Notes under the pieces: generated by a model | The model's database searches: none | Seen by the model: only the letters and a program-made list of their open reading frames with translations | What the model was told of the DNA's origin: nothing | Shown here: positions 52,599 to 59,943 of the stretch, in pieces | Position numbering within the stretch: the stretch's first letter is position 1 | Layout: every line of letters starts with the position of its first letter | Made by a program: the position numbers and the translations under genes | NCBI RefSeq assembly: GCF_000513135.1 | Contig: NZ_BAUV01000006.1 | Coordinates: 105,845-169,844 of the forward strand | DNA length: 64,000 nucleotides | Source: Halalkalibacter akibai JCM 9157 | GTDB lineage: Bacteria > Bacillota > Bacilli > Bacillales > Bacillaceae_D | Direction: 5' to 3'

Positions 52599-53246
52599 AT
52601 ATAATATCCCTGAAAATGCAATTATCACCATTGCTGGAACGGTTGGAGTTGGTAAATCAACGATGACCAAAACCTTAGCAAAGGCACTCGGCTTTCAAAC
52701 TTCCTTTGAAAACGTCGACCATAATCCTTATTTAGATAAGTTTTATGCTGATTTTGAACGTTGGAGTTTCATCTTCAAATTTACTTTCTAGCTGAGCGTT
52801 TTAAGGAACAAAAGAGAATGTTTGAAACAGGAGGCGGCTTTGTACAAGACCGCTCTATCTACGAAGACACCGGAATCTTTGCGAAAATGCATGCGGATAA
52901 AGGGACAATGACAAAAGTTGATTTCGAAACGTATACAAGTTTATTTGACGCGATGGTGATGACACCATTTTTCCCACAACCTAGTGTGTTAATTTATTTA
53001 GAAGGAAGTCTAGAAGAGGTCATTAGCCGTATTCATGAGCGCGGTCGTGAAATGGAACAAAAAACACCAACTTCTTACTGGGAAGAGATGCATGGACGCT
53101 ATGAAAACTGGATTAACCAATTCACAGCCTGTCCAGTGTTGCGCCTCAACATAAAAGATTACGATTTATATAAAAATGAGGAGCAAGCTGTTGAAAGTAT
53201 TGTTGAAAAGATTAGTGATGTTATTTCAGCGAAAACGCTTGTTTAG
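52582..53246 (+). pseudogene. dck: Deoxyadenosine/deoxycytidine kinase, split by a one-base deletion
   Basis: TTG start at 52582 after AAAGGAGC. N-terminal part to residue 69 contains the P-loop AGTVGVGKSTMTK and DHNPYLDKFYADFERWSF; the frame then breaks because the DNA reads GTTTCATCTTC where GTTTCCATCTTC restores W-S-F-H-L-Q-I-Y-F. The remainder (FLAERFKEQKRMFETGGGF, DRSIYEDTGIFA, RGREMEQKT) continues to 53246. Restored length about 221 residues, a dCK/dAK family salvage kinase. Both kinases of the pair are hit by the same kind of error. Confidence 0.88.
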
Positions 53247-53277
53247 TTAGGAACTTATTTCCGAGATAGAATTCCAT

Positions 53278-53310
53278 TAAAGCGCGCTTGTGATTTCAAG
53301 CGCTTTTTAC
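53278..53310 (+). terminator. Intrinsic terminator after dck
   Basis: AAAGCGC..CTTG / CAAG..CGCTTT stem with one bulge, followed by TTTT. Confidence 0.75.
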
Positions 53311-53344
53311 GTTTAATTCACTGGCTGTATGAGGTACTTAGTTA

Positions 53345-53535
53345 AGAGGACATAGAAGACCTTATTTAGATCATTTTAGCTACTTTTGCATAGGAAGAGG
53401 ACAACAGAGCTCTTATGTGATGAAATTCTTAACAAAATACATTCTTTTTTTCCAATAGAGGCTTCAACGTCCTCCAAGAGCAAAAACTAACTTTATTTTT
53501 GCTGAATAAGGTCCCCTCGGTCCTCACATTCTATC
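53345..53535. repeat. Inverted pair of 52-bp-family repeat units
   Basis: Left unit (53346-53419): GAGGACATAGAAGACCTTATTTAG, CTACTTTTGC, GAGGACAAC..CTCTTATG. Right unit (53531-53456, minus strand): GAGGACCGAGGGGACCTTATTCAG, TTAGTTTTTGC, GAGGACGTTG..CTCTATTG. About two thirds identical. GAGGAC recurs 51-52 bases apart within each unit, and GACCTT-n16-CTACTTTT also occurs in the tandem array at 56.7 kb. No gene in this 327-base gap. Confidence 0.6.
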
Positions 53536-53555
53536 CCCGAACTTAATACGCACTA

Positions 53556-53590
53556 TAAAAAACAACCGAGCCATCAAGCGGCTCGGTCAT
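53556..53590 (-). terminator. Terminator overlapping the 47-residue gene's stop
   Basis: ACCGAGCC / GGCTCGGT stem with the TGA stop in its loop region, followed by TTTTTT on the minus strand. Confidence 0.8.
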
Positions 53591-53717
53591 CATCATCGTC
53601 CTCGGTCTTTTCCTCTACAAAATAATACACTCGCGGTAACTGCTGAAAGCGAAGATATTCTTGCAATAATGATCCTCCTATAAATGCGACCATTTGCCAA
53701 TCAATTCCCTTTAGCAT
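53574..53717 (-). CDS. 47-residue hypothetical protein
   Basis: Reads MLKGIDWQMVAFIGGSLLQEYLRF (in part), LPRVYYFVEEK and an aspartate run (EDDDDD). GGGGTGG lies just before the ATG and a terminator overlaps the stop, which supports a real gene. One amphipathic or membrane-touching helix is likely at residues 6-22. No known family recognised. It is downstream of the Mrr-like gene on the same strand with a 42-base gap, so the two may be co-transcribed. Confidence 0.55.
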   Translation of the reverse strand: MLKGIDWQMVAFIGGSLLQEYLRFQQLPRVYYFVEEKTEDDDDDRAA

Positions 53718-53759
53718 AGTCCACCCCCATATCCATCCTTATGTTAGAGGAAAGATGTC

Positions 53760-54401
53760 CTATTCCGCACTTACCTTTTGTTTGGCTCTTGATTTTTTGT
53801 AATAAAATTCTCCTGCTTGAATGACTCCTCTAGTCGATTCCATTTCTTCTATACTGTCTTCAGCCGTGTAGTCGACCCAGTCATATTCTTCTTCTAAACA
53901 ATCCTTTGCTTCTTCAAAATTTCCCCTTTTAAAGCTTTTTATCATTTCTCCCATCTCAGAACGTGTAAGGATTCTCACTTTAGTCGCAGCAGCTAATTTT
54001 CGGCATGGATCTGATACTTCCTCTGCAGATGTGATAATTAAAGCACGGTCTGCTCCGTAGTAGGCTTGAGCAGTATAAATTTGTTGGACGGCATCAAGTC
54101 CAAGTTTCTCAGATAAACGTTTTGCTTGAACGACTGTTAGTTGTTCTTCACGATTCCGAAAAAGGAGATCCGCACCGAAGTCCCTGCTTTTTTTCGTTAA
54201 ATAGGTTTCATTATAATCAAGGGATCTGATCAACACATATAAATACTCTTCAAACTCATGTCCTGTCATTTGGTCTATATCAGATAAGGATATTTTCGCT
54301 ACGTCATACCTTTTTTTCTTTCTTATTTTCAAAATTACGGCAATGATTATCATGGCAGCTAGCAAACTTAAAAATAAAAGAATGAAATGATTACTCTCCA
54401 T
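53760..54401 (-). CDS. Membrane-anchored Mrr-like restriction endonuclease-fold protein
   Basis: 213 residues. An N-terminal span (about 7-25) is followed by a short basic stretch (KIRKKKRYD) and an Mrr_cat/PD-(D/E)XK domain at about 45-150: MTGHEFEEYLYVLIRSL, D74-x3-D78 in SRDFGADLLF and the Q92-A-K94 motif in TVVQAKR. All catalytic residues of the fold are present. The tail is acidic. The domain cleaves methylated DNA in E. coli Mrr; membrane-tethered versions are common in Bacillus and their role is not settled. ATG preceded by GGAGGGG. Confidence 0.82.
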   Translation of the reverse strand: MESNHFILLFLSLLAAMIIIAVILKIRKKKRYDVAKISLSDIDQMTGHEFEEYLYVLIRSLDYNETYLTKKSRDFGADLLFRNREEQLTVVQAKRLSEKLGLDAVQQIYTAQAYYGADRALIITSAEEVSDPCRKLAAATKVRILTRSEMGEMIKSFKRGNFEEAKDCLEEEYDWVDYTAEDSIEEMESTRGVIQAGEFYYKKSRAKQKVSAE

Positions 54402-54515
54402 CTCTTCCCCTCCTTTCTACTCCAAAAGTTGTAGATAATTTCATTCTCTTTCTCGATGCTGTATTTTCCCTATTTCCATAAAATGAAATTATCAGAAACA
54501 AAGGAGATTGATCTT

Positions 54516-55238
54516 ATGAATAAACAAACGATTATGATCACAGGCGCTTCAAAAGGCCTTGGGAAAAGTCTAGCTTTATATTTTGCTGAAAAAGGAGCTA
54601 ATCTTGCTCTTTGTGCAAGAGATGAGAAAGCCTTAAAAATAGTTCAACAGGAAATAGAACTATTGGGTGTTGATGTCGTGGTAACAGTAGCTGATGTATC
54701 AAGTGAGAAAGACGTCGAACGCTTTGTTTCAATTGCTGAACAGCACTTTGGACGAATAGATACGTTAATCAATAATGCGTCTATTTTTGGACCTGGTCCT
54801 CTCTATTTAGCTGATTACCCTGAAAGAGAATTTGAGACTGTTATCAAGACGAATATTATGAATCCTTTCCTCGTCACAAAACGTGTTTTACCCGGAATGT
54901 TAGCAAGAGGCACTGGAAGTATTATAAACCTTACTTCGGAAGTTGGCCAAACCGGATACGCCGAATGGGGAGCATACGCTGTTTCTAAATTCGCCATTGA
55001 GGGAATGACCCAAGTTTGGGCTGATGAACTAGCATCTACGGGAATCAGGATCAATTTAGTTGATCCGGGTGAAATGGACACTTCTATGCACGAAATAGCT
55101 GTACCTGATTGTGATTATGAATTAACACATCCTAGTGACGTTGTTGAAGTATTTGGTTATTTAGCTTCAGACGAATCTATCGGAATTACAGGCCAACGTT
55201 ATCAAGCACAAAACTTTGAGCGGGAGGGTTTATCATGA
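54516..55238 (+). CDS. Short-chain dehydrogenase/reductase
   Basis: 240 residues. ATG at 54516 follows AAAGGAG. Classical SDR: TGASKGLGKS cofactor motif (10-18), NNAS (87-90), catalytic S141, Y154 and K158 (YAVSK). R35 after the second strand (CARDEKAL) suggests NADP preference. Substrate unknown. The stop overlaps the next gene's ATG (ATGA at 55235-55238), so it is translationally coupled to the QueA paralogue, an unusual partner. Confidence 0.87.
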   Translation: MNKQTIMITGASKGLGKSLALYFAEKGANLALCARDEKALKIVQQEIELLGVDVVVTVADVSSEKDVERFVSIAEQHFGRIDTLINNASIFGPGPLYLADYPEREFETVIKTNIMNPFLVTKRVLPGMLARGTGSIINLTSEVGQTGYAEWGAYAVSKFAIEGMTQVWADELASTGIRINLVDPGEMDTSMHEIAVPDCDYELTHPSDVVEVFGYLASDESIGITGQRYQAQNFEREGLS

Positions 55239-56254
55239 AACCATTAACTTATTCGTTTCAAGTTCCTGCCCATTTACATGCAAACACCCCTGCTGAATAT
55301 CGCTCTAGTAAGCGTGAGGCTGTTAAATTATTCGTGCTGGACCGACATAGTGGTTCTTACCACCATGACAATTTTGATCATTTTAGCACATACCTTAATA
55401 AAGGTGATGTTCTCATATTAAATAATAGCAGAACTTTACCAGCTGTTTTGCATACAATTGATAAAATAGAAATACGTCTAGCAAAAAAACGTCAAGACGA
55501 CACATGGGAGGCACTAATAATCGGAGCGCTTCCCAAGAATGGTAAGTTAATTTTTCCAGATAACGTTAATGCTACTATGAAAAAGTCAGATTCTAAAAAA
55601 CCACTAGTAACGTTACAATTCTCAGTTAGTGGTAATTCCTTTTATGAATTCTTGTACCGGCACGGTTCACCTATTCGTTATGAATATATTCACCGTGAAT
55701 GGCCAATCCAAGCCTATCAAACCGTTTTCAGTTCAGTACCAGGCTCCATTGAAATGCCTTCTGCAGGTCGTGCACTGTCTTGGAAAATGCTCGCCCAACT
55801 ACAAAAAAAGGGTGTGAAAATTGTTTTTGTCCAACTGCATACAGGCCTAAGCTATTTCGAGAACGATCAATGGCCAGAGCCCTCAAACCATTCAGAAGCT
55901 TTTTCCGTTTCAAATGAGGTTGTCACGCTGATTAAGCAAGCAAAAACGACCGGATCAAAAGTCATTGCGGTTGGCACGACTGTTGTTCGAGCCCTCGAGA
56001 GCGCAGTAGATGCTTACGGAATGTTGCGCCCAACAACCGGTGAAACCACTCTTCATATAAAAGCTGATACGATGTTAAACGTCGTTGATGGATTATTAAC
56101 TGGGTTCCATGAACCAGAAGCTAGTCACCTTGATATGCTATCTGCTTTTATCGAAACACCCTATTTACTAACGGCCTATCACGAAGCAATTAATCAAGGC
56201 TATTTATGGCACGAGTTCGGGGATATAAATTTAATTCTTCCGCTAAACAAATGA
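55235..56254 (+). CDS. QueA-like S-adenosylmethionine:tRNA ribosyltransferase-isomerase paralogue
   Basis: 339 residues. QueA fold and signatures are recognisable: RSSKREAVKLFVLDR near residue 23 and GDVLILNNSRTLPAVL near 55, VPGSIEMPSAGRALSW near 160 and VGTTVVRALES near 245, TGFHEPEASHLDML near 285. Compared with housekeeping QueA it has an odd N-terminus (MKPLTYSFQVPAHLHANTP) and SAGRALSW where QueA has GLHFT; it lies away from ruvB/tgt. Epoxyqueuosine synthesis is therefore not assured; a related ribosyl transfer in another pathway is possible. Overlaps both neighbours by ATGA. Confidence 0.78.
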   Translation: MKPLTYSFQVPAHLHANTPAEYRSSKREAVKLFVLDRHSGSYHHDNFDHFSTYLNKGDVLILNNSRTLPAVLHTIDKIEIRLAKKRQDDTWEALIIGALPKNGKLIFPDNVNATMKKSDSKKPLVTLQFSVSGNSFYEFLYRHGSPIRYEYIHREWPIQAYQTVFSSVPGSIEMPSAGRALSWKMLAQLQKKGVKIVFVQLHTGLSYFENDQWPEPSNHSEAFSVSNEVVTLIKQAKTTGSKVIAVGTTVVRALESAVDAYGMLRPTTGETTLHIKADTMLNVVDGLLTGFHEPEASHLDMLSAFIETPYLLTAYHEAINQGYLWHEFGDINLILPLNK

Positions 56255-56607
56255 TTTTTCATCATATTGGGATATATGTGGATAATCTTTTTAAAGCGAA
56301 GAAGCTGTTTGTGGAGGAATTTAATTGGTTATTGGAGTTAAGCTTTACTTTTATGGATGAGGAAATTGTCTTCTTAAGAAAAGGGTTGTTCCGAATAGAA
56401 ATAATTGAGAGGGTAGATATTGGGCCAGTAGAAATTCATTATGCTTTTAAAGTACCAAGCCTCCATGAGTATTTACAACTTTTTCAGACCCAATTAGTTG
56501 AAGGACCCTATTTGTTAGAAAACGGATGGTCTATCGCAGTTTTTGAGATAGATGGACGAATGATTGAACTGATTCAATTAAAGGATATGGGGACCGGCTA
56601 TGAGTAG
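56251..56607 (+). CDS. VOC-superfamily (glyoxalase-like) protein
   Basis: 118 residues. ATG at 56251 overlaps the stop of the QueA paralogue (ATGA) and starts MIFHHIGIYVDNLFKAKKLF, the usual first beta-alpha unit of VOC domains with a metal-binding His position (FHHIGIYV). DGRMIELIQL at the end carries the terminal metal Glu. Enzyme activity unknown. Third gene of the coupled SDR-QueA-VOC operon. Confidence 0.75.
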   Translation: MIFHHIGIYVDNLFKAKKLFVEEFNWLLELSFTFMDEEIVFLRKGLFRIEIIERVDIGPVEIHYAFKVPSLHEYLQLFQTQLVEGPYLLENGWSIAVFEIDGRMIELIQLKDMGTGYE

Positions 56608-56617
56608 CCGTCCCTCT
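56588..56617 (+). terminator. Possible terminator after the VOC gene
   Basis: GGGGACCGGCTA / TAGCCGTCCC imperfect stem (one mismatch) overlapping the stop codon; the T-run is poor (CTCTCTTCC). Confidence 0.4.
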
Positions 56618-56654
56618 CTTCCCCTCTAGTCAGAATAGATTATAGATTTACTTA

Positions 56655-56908
56655 TGAAGGACCTTTTGGCTTTGTTCTCTACTAATTTTGGACTTCATCC
56701 GGTTAATGATGACCTTTCCTGCTTGCTTCTCTTCTACTTTTCGTCTTCAGCAGGCCTATGATGACCTTTTCCACTTGCTTCTCTTCTACTTTTCGTCTTC
56801 ATTCCGCTTATGATGACCTTTCCTGCTTGCTTCTCTTCTACTTTTCGTCTTCAGCAGGCTTATGATGACCTTTTCCACTTGCTTCTCTTCTACTTTTCGT
56901 CTTCATCG
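56655..56908. repeat. 52-bp tandem repeat array, five units
   Basis: Units start at 56655 (degenerate), 56707, 56759, 56811 and 56863, exactly 52 bases apart. Core: TGATGACCTTT, then (T)CCTGCTTGCTTCTC or TCCACTTGCTTCTC, then TTCTACTTTTCGTCTTCA. The last four alternate A-B-A-B (CCTGCTTGC/AGCAGGC versus CCACTTGC/ATTCCG), a 104-bp higher-order unit. 52 is not a multiple of 3 and stops occur, so it is not coding. It occupies most of the 406-base gap between the VOC gene and the response regulator. Confidence 0.9.
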
Positions 56909-56978
56909 GAGAGTTGGCTTAGATTCTCCCCCCTACCTCCTTCCACTTAAATCACGTTTCAAAATGTTACAGCATTAA

Positions 56979-57006
56979 TAAAAAAAGCTTGGAAAAATCC
57001 AAGCTA
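56979..57006 (-). terminator. Intrinsic terminator after the response regulator
   Basis: AGCTTGGA / TCCAAGCT with a 4-base loop, followed by TTTTTTT on the minus strand. Confidence 0.88.
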
Positions 57007-57013
57007 CGGGGTA

Positions 57014-57658
57014 CTATCGTTTTTTCACTTGATGTTTTAAGGCAAAAACAGCTGCTTGCGTTCGATCCGAAAGTTCTAACTTGGCTAATAAATTCGACAT
57101 GTGCGTTTTAACCGTTTTTTCTGTGATATGTAAGTTCTGACCGATTTCCTTGTTACTGTGACCTTTTGCCACTTCTATGAGGACATCTAGTTCACGCCCT
57201 GTTAATCGGTTGATTCGTTCTTGTTCATTTGTATAGATCTTTGACACTCTTGTGAGAAGATGCTTGGTTACTTTTTCATCTATGCAGTTTTTGCCTTCGT
57301 AAACAGCTCGGACTGTTTCTGCTAGCTGCTCTGGTTCAATGTCTTTCAACTGATAACCTGCTGCACCTGCTTCAAGAGCTGGGATCACATGATCTTGATC
57401 AGTAAAACTAGTTAACACTAGAATAATAGCTTGAGGATCGAACTCAATTATTTTTTGAGTACTTTCTATGCCATTCAAAACTGGCATATCTAGATCCATT
57501 AAAACAACATCTGGTTGCACTTGTTTATATTTTTCAATTGCTTCTTCTCCATTACCGGCCTCAGCCACTACTTGGAGTCCTTCCACTGTTGTTAAAAAAT
57601 AGACAAGGCCTCGTCTGACAACATGGTGGTCATCTACAATAAGGATTCGTATCGACAT
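57014..57658 (-). CDS. NarL/LuxR-type response regulator
   Basis: 214 residues. ATG at 57658 follows AAGGAG. Receiver domain with D9-D10 acid pocket, phospho-acceptor D55 (VLMDLDMP), T/S and K (TSFTDQDHV, YQLKD). The C-terminal LuxR HTH (about 145-210, LTGRELDVLIEVAKGHSNKEIG and LHITEKTVKTHMSNL) binds DNA. Encoded 10 bases after the sensor kinase gene. Resembles YhcZ/YxjL-type regulators; targets unknown. Confidence 0.9.
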   Translation of the reverse strand: MSIRILIVDDHHVVRRGLVYFLTTVEGLQVVAEAGNGEEAIEKYKQVQPDVVLMDLDMPVLNGIESTQKIIEFDPQAIILVLTSFTDQDHVIPALEAGAAGYQLKDIEPEQLAETVRAVYEGKNCIDEKVTKHLLTRVSKIYTNEQERINRLTGRELDVLIEVAKGHSNKEIGQNLHITEKTVKTHMSNLLAKLELSDRTQAAVFALKHQVKKR

Positions 57659-57668
57659 CGTTAACTCC

Positions 57669-59105
57669 TTACCGATTCGGAATGACAACTTTAATCATCG
57701 TTCCTTTATTTTTTGAACAAGTCCACTCAAAGGAGCCGTTAAGTAATTCTACTCTTTCTTTCATACCTTTAATTCCTGTTGATTGTGGATGTATTTGTTC
57801 GGTGTTCACAGCCCCTATTCCTTGATCATGAATTTTCATGACGACAAAATCAACACTTGCCTCAATCGAGATCACAGCTGTTTGGACTCCACTGTGCTTT
57901 TTCACATTGTTCAAAGCTTCCTGTGCCACTCTCCATAAACATTCCTCACTTCTCTCTGAAAGAGTGAGTAAACCGGTGATTGATACTTCGATCTCAATCT
58001 CAAGAAGTTGACTATAACGTTTGATAGCTTGAATCATTCCATCCTCAAGGTCTACTGAACGAAGCTGTGAGATTGATTGCTTCAAAGATTTTAAGGCTTC
58101 TTGTGATAATTCTTGGATGTAACCTAAAACTTGATTCGTCGTTTGATCAGATATCTGCTTTTGCGCTCCTTTTGCTGTTAAAGAAATAGAAAACAGCAAC
58201 TGGTTTACCGAGTCGTGTAAATCACGGGCTAAGCGATTTCGCTCATTTAATCTGACTAATTCCTTTTTTTGCTCAACTAGCTGATTTTTTTCTATTTGTA
58301 AACTTATATGTTGAACTAATTGATCAACGATTTCTCGATCAACTTCATCAATAACTGTATGATAAACAGTCAAAACTACTTTTTTTTCAATGCTTGCTTC
58401 AGCTCTCCATCTAGTAAGCCCCTCTTGCTTGCCAAGCATGATCTCTTCATCGTCTAGCTGCAAGGAAAATCCACTCCATGAAAACAGTTCACTAACCTTA
58501 TAAATGATCGCCTCCAGACTGTGTTCCTGCTCTTGTAAAAAGAAACTAAAACGTCCGACTAGGTTCAGCATACATGCTCTTCTCTGTTCTGTTTCAAGCA
58601 AAGTGACACGCTTAACCGTTGCGCCTATTTGATAGGCCACCATTTCTAATAAATCTAGCTCTTCCTCGGAAAAATCTGATTTATGAGGAGCCGCGACATT
58701 CATTAACCCAAACGATTCATTTCCAGCAAAAATAGGAACGGTCGCATGGTGACTGATTCCGAGTGTATCTCCATGAATGTCTTTTTTCACCCGTTCAATT
58801 CGTTGACACTCGATGATATTAACCGCTTTAATTAAACGTCCAGTTACGTATTTTTCTTTACACCAGCAACCACCTTCACATAACAGTTTATTCTCATTAA
58901 AAGCTAAACTAGGAGGTAAGCCTGCAGAAGCAATTAACGTATGCTTGCCAGCGTCATCGACTAGAAAAATCCAGCCACACTCAAGCTTCGTCACTTCCAA
59001 TACTTTTTCAAGCACATGTTGAAGCATTTCTTGTAGGTTCATGCCTTTATTTAATGTTTTAGATATGATTCGTAACGTTTCTAAAACGGTATGCGACGCC
59101 ATCAT
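57669..59105 (-). CDS. Cytosolic GAF-domain sensor histidine kinase with a cysteine cluster
   Basis: 478 residues, no membrane span. A GAF domain (about 20-170) carries C43, C76, C80, C82 and C100; the run LLCEGGCWCKEKY gives C-x3-C-x-C. A second, poorly defined sensory segment is at about 180-270. HisKA_3 dimerisation follows with H297 (ARDLHDSV), then an HATPase domain with the N-box (EEALNNVKKHSG) and G-boxes (DQGIGA, GIKGMKERVE). YhcY/AirS-type layout. Cysteines suggest metal, Fe-S or thiol redox sensing, an inference. Pairs with the response regulator downstream. Confidence 0.85.
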   Translation of the reverse strand: MMASHTVLETLRIISKTLNKGMNLQEMLQHVLEKVLEVTKLECGWIFLVDDAGKHTLIASAGLPPSLAFNENKLLCEGGCWCKEKYVTGRLIKAVNIIECQRIERVKKDIHGDTLGISHHATVPIFAGNESFGLMNVAAPHKSDFSEEELDLLEMVAYQIGATVKRVTLLETEQRRACMLNLVGRFSFFLQEQEHSLEAIIYKVSELFSWSGFSLQLDDEEIMLGKQEGLTRWRAEASIEKKVVLTVYHTVIDEVDREIVDQLVQHISLQIEKNQLVEQKKELVRLNERNRLARDLHDSVNQLLFSISLTAKGAQKQISDQTTNQVLGYIQELSQEALKSLKQSISQLRSVDLEDGMIQAIKRYSQLLEIEIEVSITGLLTLSERSEECLWRVAQEALNNVKKHSGVQTAVISIEASVDFVVMKIHDQGIGAVNTEQIHPQSTGIKGMKERVELLNGSFEWTCSKNKGTMIKVVIPNR

Positions 59106-59232
59106 TCTACTCCTTTAACTCATCATTGCTTTAATCGTACATGAGAAACGATTTTGAGAAAAGAAGATTATTTCATATATATTCCAATTACGGGGCATAC
59201 TACAAACAAATTGTAAAAAAGGAGCGTTGTTC

Positions 59233-59853
59233 ATGGCCCAAACAAGCAAACAAAAAGGAAGATTTCTTCCCATTATCCTTTTTTTAATCACATATATTCT
59301 CGTCCAGCTTTATAATTACGATTTTACAGTATTTGGTGTTTCTTTAGCATTGCTCTTATCCATGACTGGGATATGGTTGTTATTTAAAGAATATAAACTA
59401 ACATCTCCTCATATTACAGCTGAGTTTCTTAATGTCGATGATTTACCTGATCGACAATTTCAACAATTACTTGTTCCGATATTTCAGGCACAAGGATATT
59501 CTGTCAATAAAATGAAGGAACATTATAAGTCAAAAGCAGATTTAGTTCTTAGAAAAAAAGGAGTTAAAGCGATTGTTTTTGCACGGAGACAAACTAATAA
59601 TGTTGGAGCAAATGCGATAAAAGAGGCTTTAGCTTGTAAATCATTATATCAAGCATCAAGAGTCATTTTCGTCACAAACCGTCAATTTACAGAAGCAGCC
59701 AAACAAGAAGCACGTGCAAATAAAATGATTCTCATTGATCGTGACTCGCTCGAAGCGTTACTTGACAGGTATTTAAGACATAAGAGAACGCACCGCTTTA
59801 TCCAGCGTGTTCGCACATTGATTGTGAATGAAGAAGTGAAAGAAGACTCTTAA
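59233..59853 (+). CDS. Membrane-anchored Mrr-like protein with altered catalytic motif
   Basis: 206 residues. ATG at 59233 follows AAAGGAGC. Two hydrophobic segments (about 11-29 and 33-51) precede an Mrr_cat-like domain (about 70-180): QFQQLLVPIFQAQGYSV, D103 in SKADLVLRKKG, and IVFARRQ where an active Mrr has the Q-x-K motif (here F116-A-R118). The replacement of Lys by Arg and Gln by Phe suggests the nuclease is weakened or lost. IFVTNRQFTEAAKQEA and MILIDRDSLEALL are typical C-terminal family strands. Divergent from the histidine kinase. Confidence 0.72.
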   Translation: MAQTSKQKGRFLPIILFLITYILVQLYNYDFTVFGVSLALLLSMTGIWLLFKEYKLTSPHITAEFLNVDDLPDRQFQQLLVPIFQAQGYSVNKMKEHYKSKADLVLRKKGVKAIVFARRQTNNVGANAIKEALACKSLYQASRVIFVTNRQFTEAAKQEARANKMILIDRDSLEALLDRYLRHKRTHRFIQRVRTLIVNEEVKEDS

Positions 59854-59864
59854 AAGTTACGCAT

Positions 59865-59907
59865 CGAGGCACTGAAAAAGGGGGGCTTTCCCTTTTTCAG
59901 TGCCTCT
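59865..59907 (+). terminator. Long inverted repeat after the Mrr-like gene
   Basis: GAGGCACTGAAAAAGGG / CCCTTTTTCAGTGCCTC perfect 17-bp stem; the following T-tract is short, so strength is uncertain. Confidence 0.75.
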
Positions 59908-59943
59908 TCCCGCCTTGAGTGGAGTTGGGAAATCCCAAACCTA

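Noticed and set aside
56655..56908. CRISPR array
   Set aside because: Units are contiguous with constant 52-bp period; there are no unique spacers and no cas genes.
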